Origin: Clostridia bacterium
GTDB lineage: Bacteria; Bacillota; Clostridia; Christensenellales; CALWSW01
Length of the DNA stretch: 12,267 bases
Assembly (NCBI GenBank): GCA_019421925.1
Contig: JAHZEH010000038.1
Location: forward strand, 1 to 12,267
Reading direction: 5' to 3'
In this document: positions 1 through 5,449 of the stretch, in pieces
Numbering within the stretch: position 1 is the stretch's first letter
How the letters are laid out: each line of letters starts with the position of its first letter
Position numbers and translations under genes: made by a program
Notes under the pieces: generated by a model
Told to the model about the DNA's origin: nothing
Database searches by the model: none
What the model saw: only the letters and a program-made list of their open reading frames with translations

Positions 1-1059
1 CCCGAAGAAGTCTTTACCGATCCTTCCTCCCTCGCCATGAACGGCATGATGGACGTTGCTAAGCTGGACTGGTCTGACGAGCTGCTCGACGCGATCAACG
101 TCTCCCGCGAGAAGCTGCCTCCGGTCAAGAAGCCCGCCCGCCAGGTCGGCGTGGTTTCCGCCAAGGCTGCCGAGCTCACGGGCTTTGCCGCGGGCACTCC
201 CATCTGCGTCGGCGGCGGCGACCAGCAGTGCGCAGCAGTCGGTTCCGGCATCATCAAGGAAGGCATGGCTGAAATTACTGTCGGTACGGCAGGCGTTATC
301 GTGGCCGCCGTTGACAAGGTATATCCGGAACCCCAGCATGAGATCTACTTCTCCGGCCACGCCAATCCCGGCAAGTGGGACATGGAAGGCCAGGTGACTA
401 TGGCGGCCTCCAACCTCAAGTGGTACCGGGATACTTTCTGCGACACGGAAGCAGCCGTGAGCAAGGCGACCGGTCAGGATGTGTACGATATCATCTGCGC
501 CGAAGCTGCCAACGCCGCCGTCGGCAGCCGCGGCCTGATCTACTTCCCCTTCCTGCAGGGCCAGCTGACCCCCTATTACTGCGAAGCCGCCCGTGCTGGC
601 TACGTCGGCATCACCCCCGCCCACGGAAAGCCCGAAATGGCCCGTGCGGTTCTCGAGGGCGTCGCCTACGAGCTGAACATGAGCATCGATGCGATGCAGC
701 GCGTTCTGGGTCGTCCCTTTGACGTGATCCGTCTCTCCGGCGGCGGCGCAAAGTCTCCCCTGTGGCGTCAGATCCAGGCGGATGTTTACGGTGTGCCCGT
801 CGAAAAGCTCAAGATCTTCGATTGCGGTCTCGTCGGCTCCGCTGCCCTGGGCGCAACGGCTGTGGGCATCTTTGGCAGCGTTGAAGAAGCGGTCGCCAGC
901 ATGGTCCATACCGACGGCTTCGTCGAGCCTATCATGGCCCATCACGAAGTCTACAAGGAATACTACGGGATCTTCCGCGATGCTTTCCTCGCATGGCGCA
1001 ACAACGGAATCTACGACAGGCTTGCCGCCGCAGCGGAAAAGCACTGGAACGCCAAGTAA
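1..1059 (+). CDS. FGGY-family carbohydrate kinase (xylulokinase-like), 3' part
   Basis: The frame is open from base 1, so the N-terminus lies outside the window; 352 residues of a family usually near 500 residues are visible. FGGY kinases phosphorylate sugars or polyols such as xylulose, ribulose or glycerol with ATP in the cytoplasm. About 55 residues in is the motif GGGDQQCAAVGSG, whose Asp matches the catalytic base of XylB-type kinases. It is followed by TVGTAG, by the FPFLQGQLTPYY segment, and by the C-terminal ATP-binding motif LSGGGAKSPLWRQIQADVYG. The end of the family fold (GSAALGATAVG) is intact and the stop is TAA. Codon use is GC-rich like the rest of the chromosome. A strong terminator follows about 80 bases later, so this is the last gene of its transcript, probably a sugar-utilisation operon to the left. 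The substrate cannot be told from this part: xylulose is the best guess, and other FGGY substrates are possible. Confidence 0.9.
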   Translation, partial: PEEVFTDPSSLAMNGMMDVAKLDWSDELLDAINVSREKLPPVKKPARQVGVVSAKAAELTGFAAGTPICVGGGDQQCAAVGSGIIKEGMAEITVGTAGVIVAAVDKVYPEPQHEIYFSGHANPGKWDMEGQVTMAASNLKWYRDTFCDTEAAVSKATGQDVYDIICAEAANAAVGSRGLIYFPFLQGQLTPYYCEAARAGYVGITPAHGKPEMARAVLEGVAYELNMSIDAMQRVLGRPFDVIRLSGGGAKSPLWRQIQADVYGVPVEKLKIFDCGLVGSAALGATAVGIFGSVEEAVASMVHTDGFVEPIMAHHEVYKEYYGIFRDAFLAWRNNGIYDRLAAAAEKHWNAK

Positions 1060-1140
1060 GGGTCGTCCGGTACGCGGCTCCGCCTCCGGCAGCGCGGGGC
1101 TGCCCCCGGTGTTTGGATCAGCCGCAGAGTTATCTGCATA

Positions 1141-1177
1141 AAAAGGGGATGACTGCCAAGCAGTCATCCCCTTTTCT
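1141..1177 (+). terminator. Rho-independent terminator of the sugar kinase
   Basis: A 16-bp perfect stem (arms 1141-1156 and 1160-1175, core GGGGATGACTGC) with a three-base loop ends in TTTTCTTTT. It lies about 80 bases after the kinase stop. The A-run before the stem makes it potentially bidirectional. Confidence 0.9.
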
Positions 1178-1247
1178 TTTCGCAGACAAAGTCCCATGGC
1201 CTTGACGGCGGTCTTTTGCCGCCCCTGCCTGTTCGCTGTGCTCACAG

Positions 1248-1276
1248 TTGACAAAAGCTGTAAAAGACAAAATTCT
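1248..1276 (+). promoter_or_regulatory. Candidate promoter in the gap after the kinase
   Basis: A perfect -35 hexamer TTGACA (1248-1253) is followed after 17 bases by a poor -10 (AATTCT, 1271-1276). There is no credible coding sequence downstream before the terminator at 1442. The perfect -35 suggests a promoter, but the weak -10 leaves real doubt. Confidence 0.3.
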
Positions 1277-1441
1277 ACGATTTTTATCCGTCCTGCCGCA
1301 CATGTCCTCAAAGCTGGAAGGATTGTCGGCCGGACAGACAGTCTAAAGCGGGCGCGGCCCCCTGCCCGAATTCAATTTCAGGCACCTTTCAAGCATGAAT
1401 GTCTGCAGCACCTCCGGAGTGTTTTTCCCGAAGCTTCTGAG

Positions 1442-1479
1442 AAAGGGCCGCCTGCTGAGCAGTCGGCCCTTTTTCGTTT
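1442..1479 (+). terminator. Rho-independent terminator, possibly bidirectional
   Basis: The stem AAAGGGCCG (1442-1450) pairs with CGGCCCTTT (1464-1472). An inner CTGC/GCAG stem is stacked on it. TTTTTCGTTTTCTT follows on the plus strand. No plus-strand gene precedes it after the kinase terminator, so it may end a short non-coding transcript. It also lies 63 bases past the stop of the minus-strand serine hydrolase and may serve that gene, although its U-tail on that strand is much poorer. Confidence 0.75.
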
Positions 1480-1534
1480 TCTTATAGAAGCTGTTCTTTG
1501 AGAAGTCCCGGCGTCAGCCACACGGGGGCTATCC

Positions 1535-2530
1535 TCAGCCCTTGAGCTGCGGATAGATCTCCTCCCAGATCGCGTCCATGATCGGCTGCACATCGGAGTT
1601 CATGGCCTGCGTGGCGACCACGGCTTTTTCCTCGGGCAGCACGATAATGAACTGGCCCTCTCTGCCGTAAGCCCGGTCGCCAGGACGGGTGTTGCGCCCG
1701 ACGGAGAAGCCATAGCCCTGCTCCTCGTCCACCGCATTGCCCACGGGATTGATGGGGTTGGAGAGAATGTAATTGCCCGAAGCCTGCTCCACCCATTTTT
1801 CGGACACATACCGCCTGCCGCGGTATTCGCCCTTACCGAGATAGATCTCGCCCAGCTTGATCATGTCCGTAATATCGAGGAACAGATCGCTGGCGGCAAA
1901 GGTATGGCCGGAAGGGTCGGCGTCCCAGCGGGGCAGCTGCACGCCCAGAGGTTTCCAGAGTTTTTCATACAGGTATTCCCGCAGATTACAGCCAGTCACC
2001 TTTTCAACCATCCGCCCAGCCACATAGGGCGCAAGATTTCCGTAGCGCATCTTCTCGCCCACGCCGTAGACCATAGGACATTCTCTGGAAAAGGCAAATC
2101 GCAGCCATTCGGCCTGCTGCGCCGGGTCGGCGGGATTCTCCGTCTCGGCCTGCTGCGCCGGGTCGGCGGGATTCTCCGTCTCGCCCCGCAGGCGCTTTCT
2201 GTCCTTCACCATCAGATGGGGGCTGCCGTGGCCCGTCGACATGGTGAGCAGGTTGAACAGGGTGACCTCCTGCCAGCGCTCATCCGCATCCTTGGGCATG
2301 TACTCTCCAAACATATCGCAGGGCTTGTCCTCAAGCTTCAGAAGTCCTTCGTCCACCGCCATGCCGATCGCCGTAGACGTATAGCTTTTTGCCACCGAAA
2401 ACACGTTGTGGATCACATCGTCGCTGAATCGGTGCAAGCCCAGCACAACGCCCTCCTGCACGACCATCACCGCATCCATATTGATGCCGCGTTCCTTCGT
2501 CTTTTCAACGAAGCCCTGTAAAGAAAACAT
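1535..2530 (-). CDS. Serine hydrolase, beta-lactamase/penicillin-binding-protein fold (class C-like), with internal tandem repeat
   Basis: The 331-residue protein belongs to the beta-lactamase-related serine hydrolases, which act on amide or ester bonds through an acyl-serine. The nucleophile motif S-V-A-K is at residues 45-48 and the second motif Y-G-N at 163-165. The C-terminal YGREGQ segment with the following hydrophobic strand fits the third active-site region. No signal peptide or membrane anchor is visible, so a cytosolic enzyme is likely; the substrate is unknown. The start was chosen at ATG 2530 because GGAGG (complement of 2540-2545) stands 9 bases before it. The frame stays open upstream to 2845, but that extension is low-complexity and lacks a ribosome site. 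Residues 117-128 and 129-140 are a perfect duplication (ETENPADPAQQA twice) in the loop between the two active-site motifs. The gene stands alone, with no partner on its strand. Confidence 0.88.
   Translation of the reverse strand: MFSLQGFVEKTKERGINMDAVMVVQEGVVLGLHRFSDDVIHNVFSVAKSYTSTAIGMAVDEGLLKLEDKPCDMFGEYMPKDADERWQEVTLFNLLTMSTGHGSPHLMVKDRKRLRGETENPADPAQQAETENPADPAQQAEWLRFAFSRECPMVYGVGEKMRYGNLAPYVAGRMVEKVTGCNLREYLYEKLWKPLGVQLPRWDADPSGHTFAASDLFLDITDMIKLGEIYLGKGEYRGRRYVSEKWVEQASGNYILSNPINPVGNAVDEEQGYGFSVGRNTRPGDRAYGREGQFIIVLPEEKAVVATQAMNSDVQPIMDAIWEEIYPQLKG
2109..2183 (-). repeat. Perfect 36-bp in-frame tandem duplication within the serine hydrolase gene
   Basis: Two identical 36-base units occupy 2109-2144 and 2145-2180, with three more matching bases after the second. 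The period is 12 codons, so the frame is kept, and it adds one extra ETENPADPAQQA unit to the protein. Perfect identity points to a recent slippage or unequal-crossover event. Confidence 0.97.
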
Positions 2531-2539
2531 ATTTTTGTA

Positions 2540-2545
2540 CCTCCT
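2540..2545 (-). promoter_or_regulatory. Ribosome binding site deciding the serine hydrolase start
   Basis: The complement reads AGGAGG, 9 bases before ATG 2530. It is the only good Shine-Dalgarno site near the 5' end and rules out the longer upstream extension. Confidence 0.85.
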
Positions 2546-3200
2546 GGCACCATCTTTATGTATTTTCTGATAAGATCCGATACACTTTCCATACATATTA
2601 TATGCCAGTCCGCCTCTTTTATCAATCCCTCCCCAGGTTGTCCCCGCCTCCTGTCCGCCTGCATTCTGTCGAAAAATCGCACCGTCGAAAATGGTTTGCC
2701 TTTTCATTCCCGCTGTTTCGGCTCGGCCCTGTCCCGCATCAGATCGCCAAAGCCTGCATCCAGGCTCTTTCGTGGGGCACTGCCAAGAATACAGGCGTCT
2801 CCGGTTCACAGATTCCATCTGCCGCATGACCTGCCGCGCCATCAAGCGTCCAAACGTTTTTCCTGTACTTTCAAGTCAGCAGCACCTGTCCTGTGCCGAA
2901 CGCCGTGTGAGGTAACCGTGCGGAAAGGAAGCAGGGCGTTATCGCAAAACTACTTGGCTTCTTCGAACGATTCTTCGGCATCGATAATTATCTATAAAAA
3001 AATAGTATTTGAATTTGTGCCGTCAAAAAGTATTGATCTGCAAAATCCCCTTACAGATACTGACTTTTTAAGAGAGTTAGGTACTAAAACAGCAATTAGC
3101 TTTGATGCTTTGGTGCCCAAATGGTGCCCTGGTTTCCCATAGCGGAATAAAACAATACGGACAAATATAAGGGAATACCATTCATACAACCAGGGAAATG
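2546..3200. other. Gene-poor stretch with a GC-to-AT switch and probable gene debris
   Basis: About 650 bases without a credible gene. Up to about 2930 it is GC-rich, and open frames there are short and arginine/serine-rich, as expected of non-coding GC-rich DNA. From about 2940 it becomes A/T-rich. In the plus strand, 2916-2987 reads as a protein-like tail (AKLLGFFERFFGIDNYL, then TAA) preceded in frame by a TGA. This suggests the 3' end of a lost gene, whose family I do not recognise. The 8-base unit TGGTGCCC occurs twice at 3111-3118 and 3122-3129. No RNA gene was recognised. Confidence 0.5.
3111..3143 (+). repeat. Left copy of an imperfect direct repeat around the A/T-rich cassette
   Basis: The 19 bases 3111-3129 match 3956-3974 at 16 positions. 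Allowing one gap, the next 13 bases match at 9 positions. Both copies are on the same strand and bracket the orphan membrane-protein gene. They could be attachment-site remnants or two copies of a gene end. Confidence 0.45.
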
Positions 3201-3201
3201 A

Positions 3202-3230
3202 TAGAGAAATTTGTATATGAGTGCTATAAT
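3202..3230 (+). promoter_or_regulatory. Promoter of the orphan membrane-protein gene
   Basis: A consensus -10 TATAAT (3225-3230) is preceded by TGC, making it an extended -10. A -35 TAGAGA (3202-3207, 4 of 6) lies 17 bases upstream. The expected start of transcription is about 40 bases before the gene's start codon. Confidence 0.65.
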
Positions 3231-3279
3231 TTAAGCAAACAAATTAACAAATTGGAAGTTGATGTGGAGATATTTATCA

Positions 3280-3705
3280 ATGAAAAGATGGAAAGTTCTA
3301 TATTATACAACAACAGCTTTAAGTATGTTGGTTGGTTTATGGCATTTCTTTGTACCTATTATGTTCCAATGGTATGACTATTTGCCCATGCAATACGAAA
3401 ATTTGATTGTGGGCATTGACTATACAAATTATTGTTTTTCTGCGTTGCTGTGTGGAGGCAGTCTGCTTTTGCTTCTGTGGGGAAAGAGGGTGTTTACAGA
3501 CAATAAAGAGTCAAAGGAACTGTATTTCTTTTATACTATCATTTGGCTGTTCAGAGCAGCACTCGCGACATTTATTGAGCCGTGGCCATTAGAGCCTGTT
3601 GCATGGGCGGCAATTCTACAGCTAATTATGTCTGACTTACTGGCTGTATGTATGCTTGTGATGAGTATTAAATTCATATGTATGATGAAAAATAAATCAA
3701 ACTGA
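3280..3705 (+). CDS. Small four-helix integral membrane protein of unknown function
   Basis: The 141-residue protein has four predicted membrane helices, at about residues 6-29, 49-67, 81-99 and 107-136. It has a short basic N-terminus and a lysine-rich tail. Conserved-looking features are W-H-F-F-V-P at the end of helix 1 and the WYDY segment in the first loop; it lacks catalytic motifs I can name. I do not recognise the family; DoxX-like or other small membrane-protein families are possible. The start at 3280 was chosen because GGAGA stands about 9 bases before it. The TTG at 3259 and ATG at 3262 have no usable ribosome site. The gene has its own extended -10 promoter. Its codons and surroundings are A/T-rich, unlike all neighbours, and it sits between imperfect direct repeats, so it was probably acquired by transfer. 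Confidence 0.75.
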   Translation: MKRWKVLYYTTTALSMLVGLWHFFVPIMFQWYDYLPMQYENLIVGIDYTNYCFSALLCGGSLLLLLWGKRVFTDNKESKELYFFYTIIWLFRAALATFIEPWPLEPVAWAAILQLIMSDLLAVCMLVMSIKFICMMKNKSN

Positions 3706-4195
3706 CAAATTTTAGTTTGTGCAAGAGTTTAGGATATTCCCAAGGGTCTGCCCCAGCAGGCAAAGCCTGCGAGGGTACAAGCAAAAATCTCTCATACTGT
3801 CGCAGACAAAAATGAATGATTTTTACGGGGAGGGTACCCCTTTCCAATGCTTGCTACGGAACTTTTCGCAAAGGAACGGAAGGGAAAGGATAATCTAAAA
3901 GCGAGCACTTTTCTTTGAAATCTTACCCAGTTAAAGGGCATTTTCAAGATATTTGTGGTGCTAAAATGGCGCCCGGTCTTACAAAGCAACTTTATAAGGA
4001 GATACGCAAGAGAAATGAAGATATGCAGAAAGCCTTGATTTTAAGCCGTTTTCTCATGGTATCATAAACTTTATGAGGCCTTATAAGACGATTTCCGTCT
4101 ATAAAGTCAATAAAAAAACGATAGGAACAAGGCAGCACACCTTGAACCTGTCGCTGCAGCCGGGGTATCTTGTATTTTATGCCATAAGCATTGTC
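3706..4195. other. Non-coding A/T-rich stretch with hairpins, probable mobile-element debris
   Basis: No credible gene was found. Visible structure includes a perfect hairpin GCAGGC-AAA-GCCTGC (3756-3770), AAAAAT-GAATG-ATTTTT (3808-3824), the palindrome GGGTACCC (3832-3839), and the right-hand direct repeat at 3956. The stretch resembles the intergenic filler of integrative elements, but no recombinase or mobilisation gene is present. Confidence 0.4.
3956..3987 (+). repeat. Right copy of the imperfect direct repeat around the A/T-rich cassette
   Basis: TGGTGCTAAAATGGCGCCC (3956-3974) matches 3111-3129 at 16 of 19 positions. The following GGT..T...C.A.AGC pattern is shared too. The copies start 845 bases apart. 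Confidence 0.45.
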
Positions 4196-4234
4196 AGGAT
4201 GCTCCTCGAAGGAGTCGCGCGGCATCCTTTTTCG
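4196..4234 (+). terminator. Probable terminator just before the phosphatase gene
   Basis: AGGATGC (4196-4202) pairs with GCATCCT (4222-4228). A small CTCC/GGAG stem lies inside, and TTTTT follows. It would insulate the phosphatase from transcription out of the A/T-rich segment, or act as an attenuator in the phosphatase leader. Confidence 0.45.
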
Positions 4235-4278
4235 CACCCCCGGTTCATCAAAAAATTCTTGCAATTTATGGAGGAAAC

Positions 4279-4740
4279 ATGACACGAATCCTGTTTGTCT
4301 GCCTGGGCAACATCTGCAGAAGCCCTATGGCGGAATTCATCATGAAGGACCTGGTCACTGAGATGGGATTGGCGGAGAAATTTGAGATCGAGTCCGCCGC
4401 CACCAGCCCCGAGGAGACGGGAAACCCGGTGTATCCCCCCGCGCGGCGTAAACTGGAAGAACATGGCATTGACTGCTCTTCCAAGACAGCCCGGCCTCTT
4501 CAGCGAAGCGACTACGAAAAATTTGATCTGATCATCGGCATGGATCACTCCAATCTGCGCAACATGCGCCGCATCTGCGGCGGCGACCCCGCCGGCAAAT
4601 TCTCCCTGCTGATGGACTATACCAGCCGCCCCGGGGAGGTTGCAGACCCCTGGTATACCCGGGATTTCGACAGCGCCTGGCGAGACGTGGAGGAGGGCTG
4701 CCGCAGCCTGCTCGCCTGGCTCAAAAAGAACCCCCAATAA
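4279..4740 (+). CDS. Low-molecular-weight protein tyrosine phosphatase
   Basis: The 153-residue cytosolic enzyme hydrolyses phosphotyrosine through a cysteinyl-phosphate intermediate. The signature C-L-G-N-I-C-R-S at residues 8-15 is the family P-loop, with nucleophile Cys8 and Arg14. The general acid is Asp123 in the D-P-W motif, followed by the aromatic residue usual there. Length and both motifs are typical and complete. GGAGG at 4270-4274 stands 4 bases before the ATG, a somewhat short spacing. The gene is alone between a probable upstream terminator and a clear downstream one, so it is monocistronic. Homologues near capsule or exopolysaccharide genes regulate tyrosine kinases, but no such genes are here, so the target is unknown. 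Codon use is GC-rich, like the core chromosome. Confidence 0.95.
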   Translation: MTRILFVCLGNICRSPMAEFIMKDLVTEMGLAEKFEIESAATSPEETGNPVYPPARRKLEEHGIDCSSKTARPLQRSDYEKFDLIIGMDHSNLRNMRRICGGDPAGKFSLLMDYTSRPGEVADPWYTRDFDSAWRDVEEGCRSLLAWLKKNPQ

Positions 4741-4746
4741 ATAAAG

Positions 4747-4781
4747 AAAGAAGAACCGGTCAGGTTGTCCGGTTCTTTTTT
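4747..4781 (+). terminator. Rho-independent terminator of the phosphatase gene
   Basis: AAGAACCGG (4751-4759) pairs with CCGGTTCTT (4769-4777) across a 9-base loop, followed by a T-run to 4781. It starts within 15 bases of the stop codon. Confidence 0.9.
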
Positions 4782-5190
4782 GGTTGCCGCAATCAATGGG
4801 CGAGAGCGGGCGGTATTTCCCCCAAGTCGCTCCTTGCCGGACCAGGAGCGGCAGAATGCCGGGTCCCACCTCAAAACCTTCAGGTTCAACGCGGATACCG
4901 TGGCGCTTAGCACGGCAAATCATCAAGCTTGAATGCCATAGGGGGCGGTGGCGCACCTTCGAAATTCCATCCACTATGATCCCGTACCGCCGCCATCGGG
5001 GCGTTGCAGCAGGCCATCCCGCAGCCCGCCTCATCAATGGTATCCGCACAGTTGCGCTGCCGCCAGTAACGCCCGATAGCGGCCAGTGTATCGGGTTCAT
5101 GCGGAGAATAGATGCAAACTGTCCATCCCCGCACGGAGCGATCCCTCTCCCGTCATTCCCGACACCGCCTTCAAACAGCTGACAGGGCCC
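4782..5190 (-). pseudogene. Possible decayed gene, frame-shifted (uncertain)
   Basis: No intact gene fits, but the minus strand shows protein-like reading in two frames. From about 5134 down to 4907 one frame gives a 75-residue stretch with IYSPHEPDTLAAIGRYW followed by GCGMACCNAP. From about 4925 to 4782 another frame continues with RVEPEGFEVGPGILPLL and KYRPLSPIDC. A single frameshift near 4915 would join them. The upstream end of the first frame is closed by a TGA. I do not recognise the family. It may be a degraded gene expressed from the minus-strand promoter at 5334, or simply GC-rich DNA that happens to be open. Confidence 0.3.
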
Positions 5191-5199
5191 CTCCCCTTT

Positions 5200-5328
5200 T
5201 AACAGGCCAAAGGCCCTGGAAAAACCCAGGGCCTTTGACACAGGCACACATATAGAGAAAAACATTTGAGAGAGCAAATGGAAGGATGAATCATTTGGTC
5301 TTGACCAATTCTTTTGATTCATCTGATG
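5200..5328 (-). ncRNA. Candidate structured RNA or leader with three hairpins
   Basis: On the minus strand, directly after a promoter-like site, come three perfect inverted repeats in order. The first is GATGAATCA/TGATTCATC (5285-5293 with 5315-5323), with an inner hairpin TTGGTC-TT-GACCAA (5295-5308). The second is CATTTG/CAAATG (5263-5280), with a six-base loop and, on this strand, a following TTTTT. The third is a 12-bp stem CAAAGGCCCTGG (5208-5219 with 5226-5237). No coding frame fits. It may be a small RNA, the leader of the decayed gene at 4782-5190, or protein operators. I recognise no known RNA family. Confidence 0.4.
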
Positions 5329-5333
5329 TCTAT

Positions 5334-5361
5334 AGTATAACATGATTCTCCGAAAAAGCAA
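5334..5361 (-). promoter_or_regulatory. Minus-strand promoter before the hairpin cluster
   Basis: On the minus strand the -10 TATACT (5334-5339) follows a -35 TTGCTT (5356-5361) after 16 bases. The predicted start, near 5327, falls just at the first inverted repeat. The -35 matches consensus at only three positions. Confidence 0.4.
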
Positions 5362-5421
5362 GCACTTTTTAAAACATTTTTATTGATTTCGGCCATTTGG
5401 TCATTTTTTTGTTTCTTTCAC

Positions 5422-5449
5422 AAAAATAAAGGGGGATTTCCCCCTTATT
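5422..5449 (-). terminator. Terminator of the methyltransferase/pseudouridine synthase operon, overlapping the stop codon
   Basis: On the minus strand AATAAGGGGG, loop AAAT, CCCCCTTTATTTTT forms a stem with a U-rich tail. The TAA stop of the pseudouridine synthase gene (5445-5447) lies inside the 5' arm. Confidence 0.8.

Noticed and set aside
1196..1501. A plus-strand open frame of 101 codons after the kinase
   Set aside because: It runs through a strong terminator, has no ribosome site and shows no protein-like composition.
2109..2183. Possible CRISPR-like repeat
   Set aside because: Only two directly abutting 36-base units with no spacer, inside a coding frame; this is a tandem duplication.
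2531..2845. N-terminal extension of the serine hydrolase frame
   Set aside because: The added 105 residues lack family similarity, and a near-perfect Shine-Dalgarno site precedes the internal ATG at 2530.
3111..3129. End of a tyrosine integrase gene on the minus strand, suggested by the repeated GGGCACCA
   Set aside because: The short sequence is reminiscent of integrase gene ends, but no integrase coding sequence or catalytic motif is present nearby, so it is reported only as a repeat.
2558..3142. A plus-strand open frame of 194 codons
   Set aside because: It crosses the GC-to-AT boundary, has no ribosome site, and its first half is Ser/Arg/Pro-rich as in non-coding GC-rich DNA. Only its last part might be debris of a gene.
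4035..4065. Promoter for the phosphatase gene (TTGATT with TATCAT)
   Set aside because: The spacing of 19 bases is too long, and a probable terminator lies between it and the gene.
4177..5361. A minus-strand open frame of 394 codons running antisense through the phosphatase
   Set aside because: It is the complement of the clear phosphatase gene in its left part and passes through a terminator and hairpins; it is not one gene.
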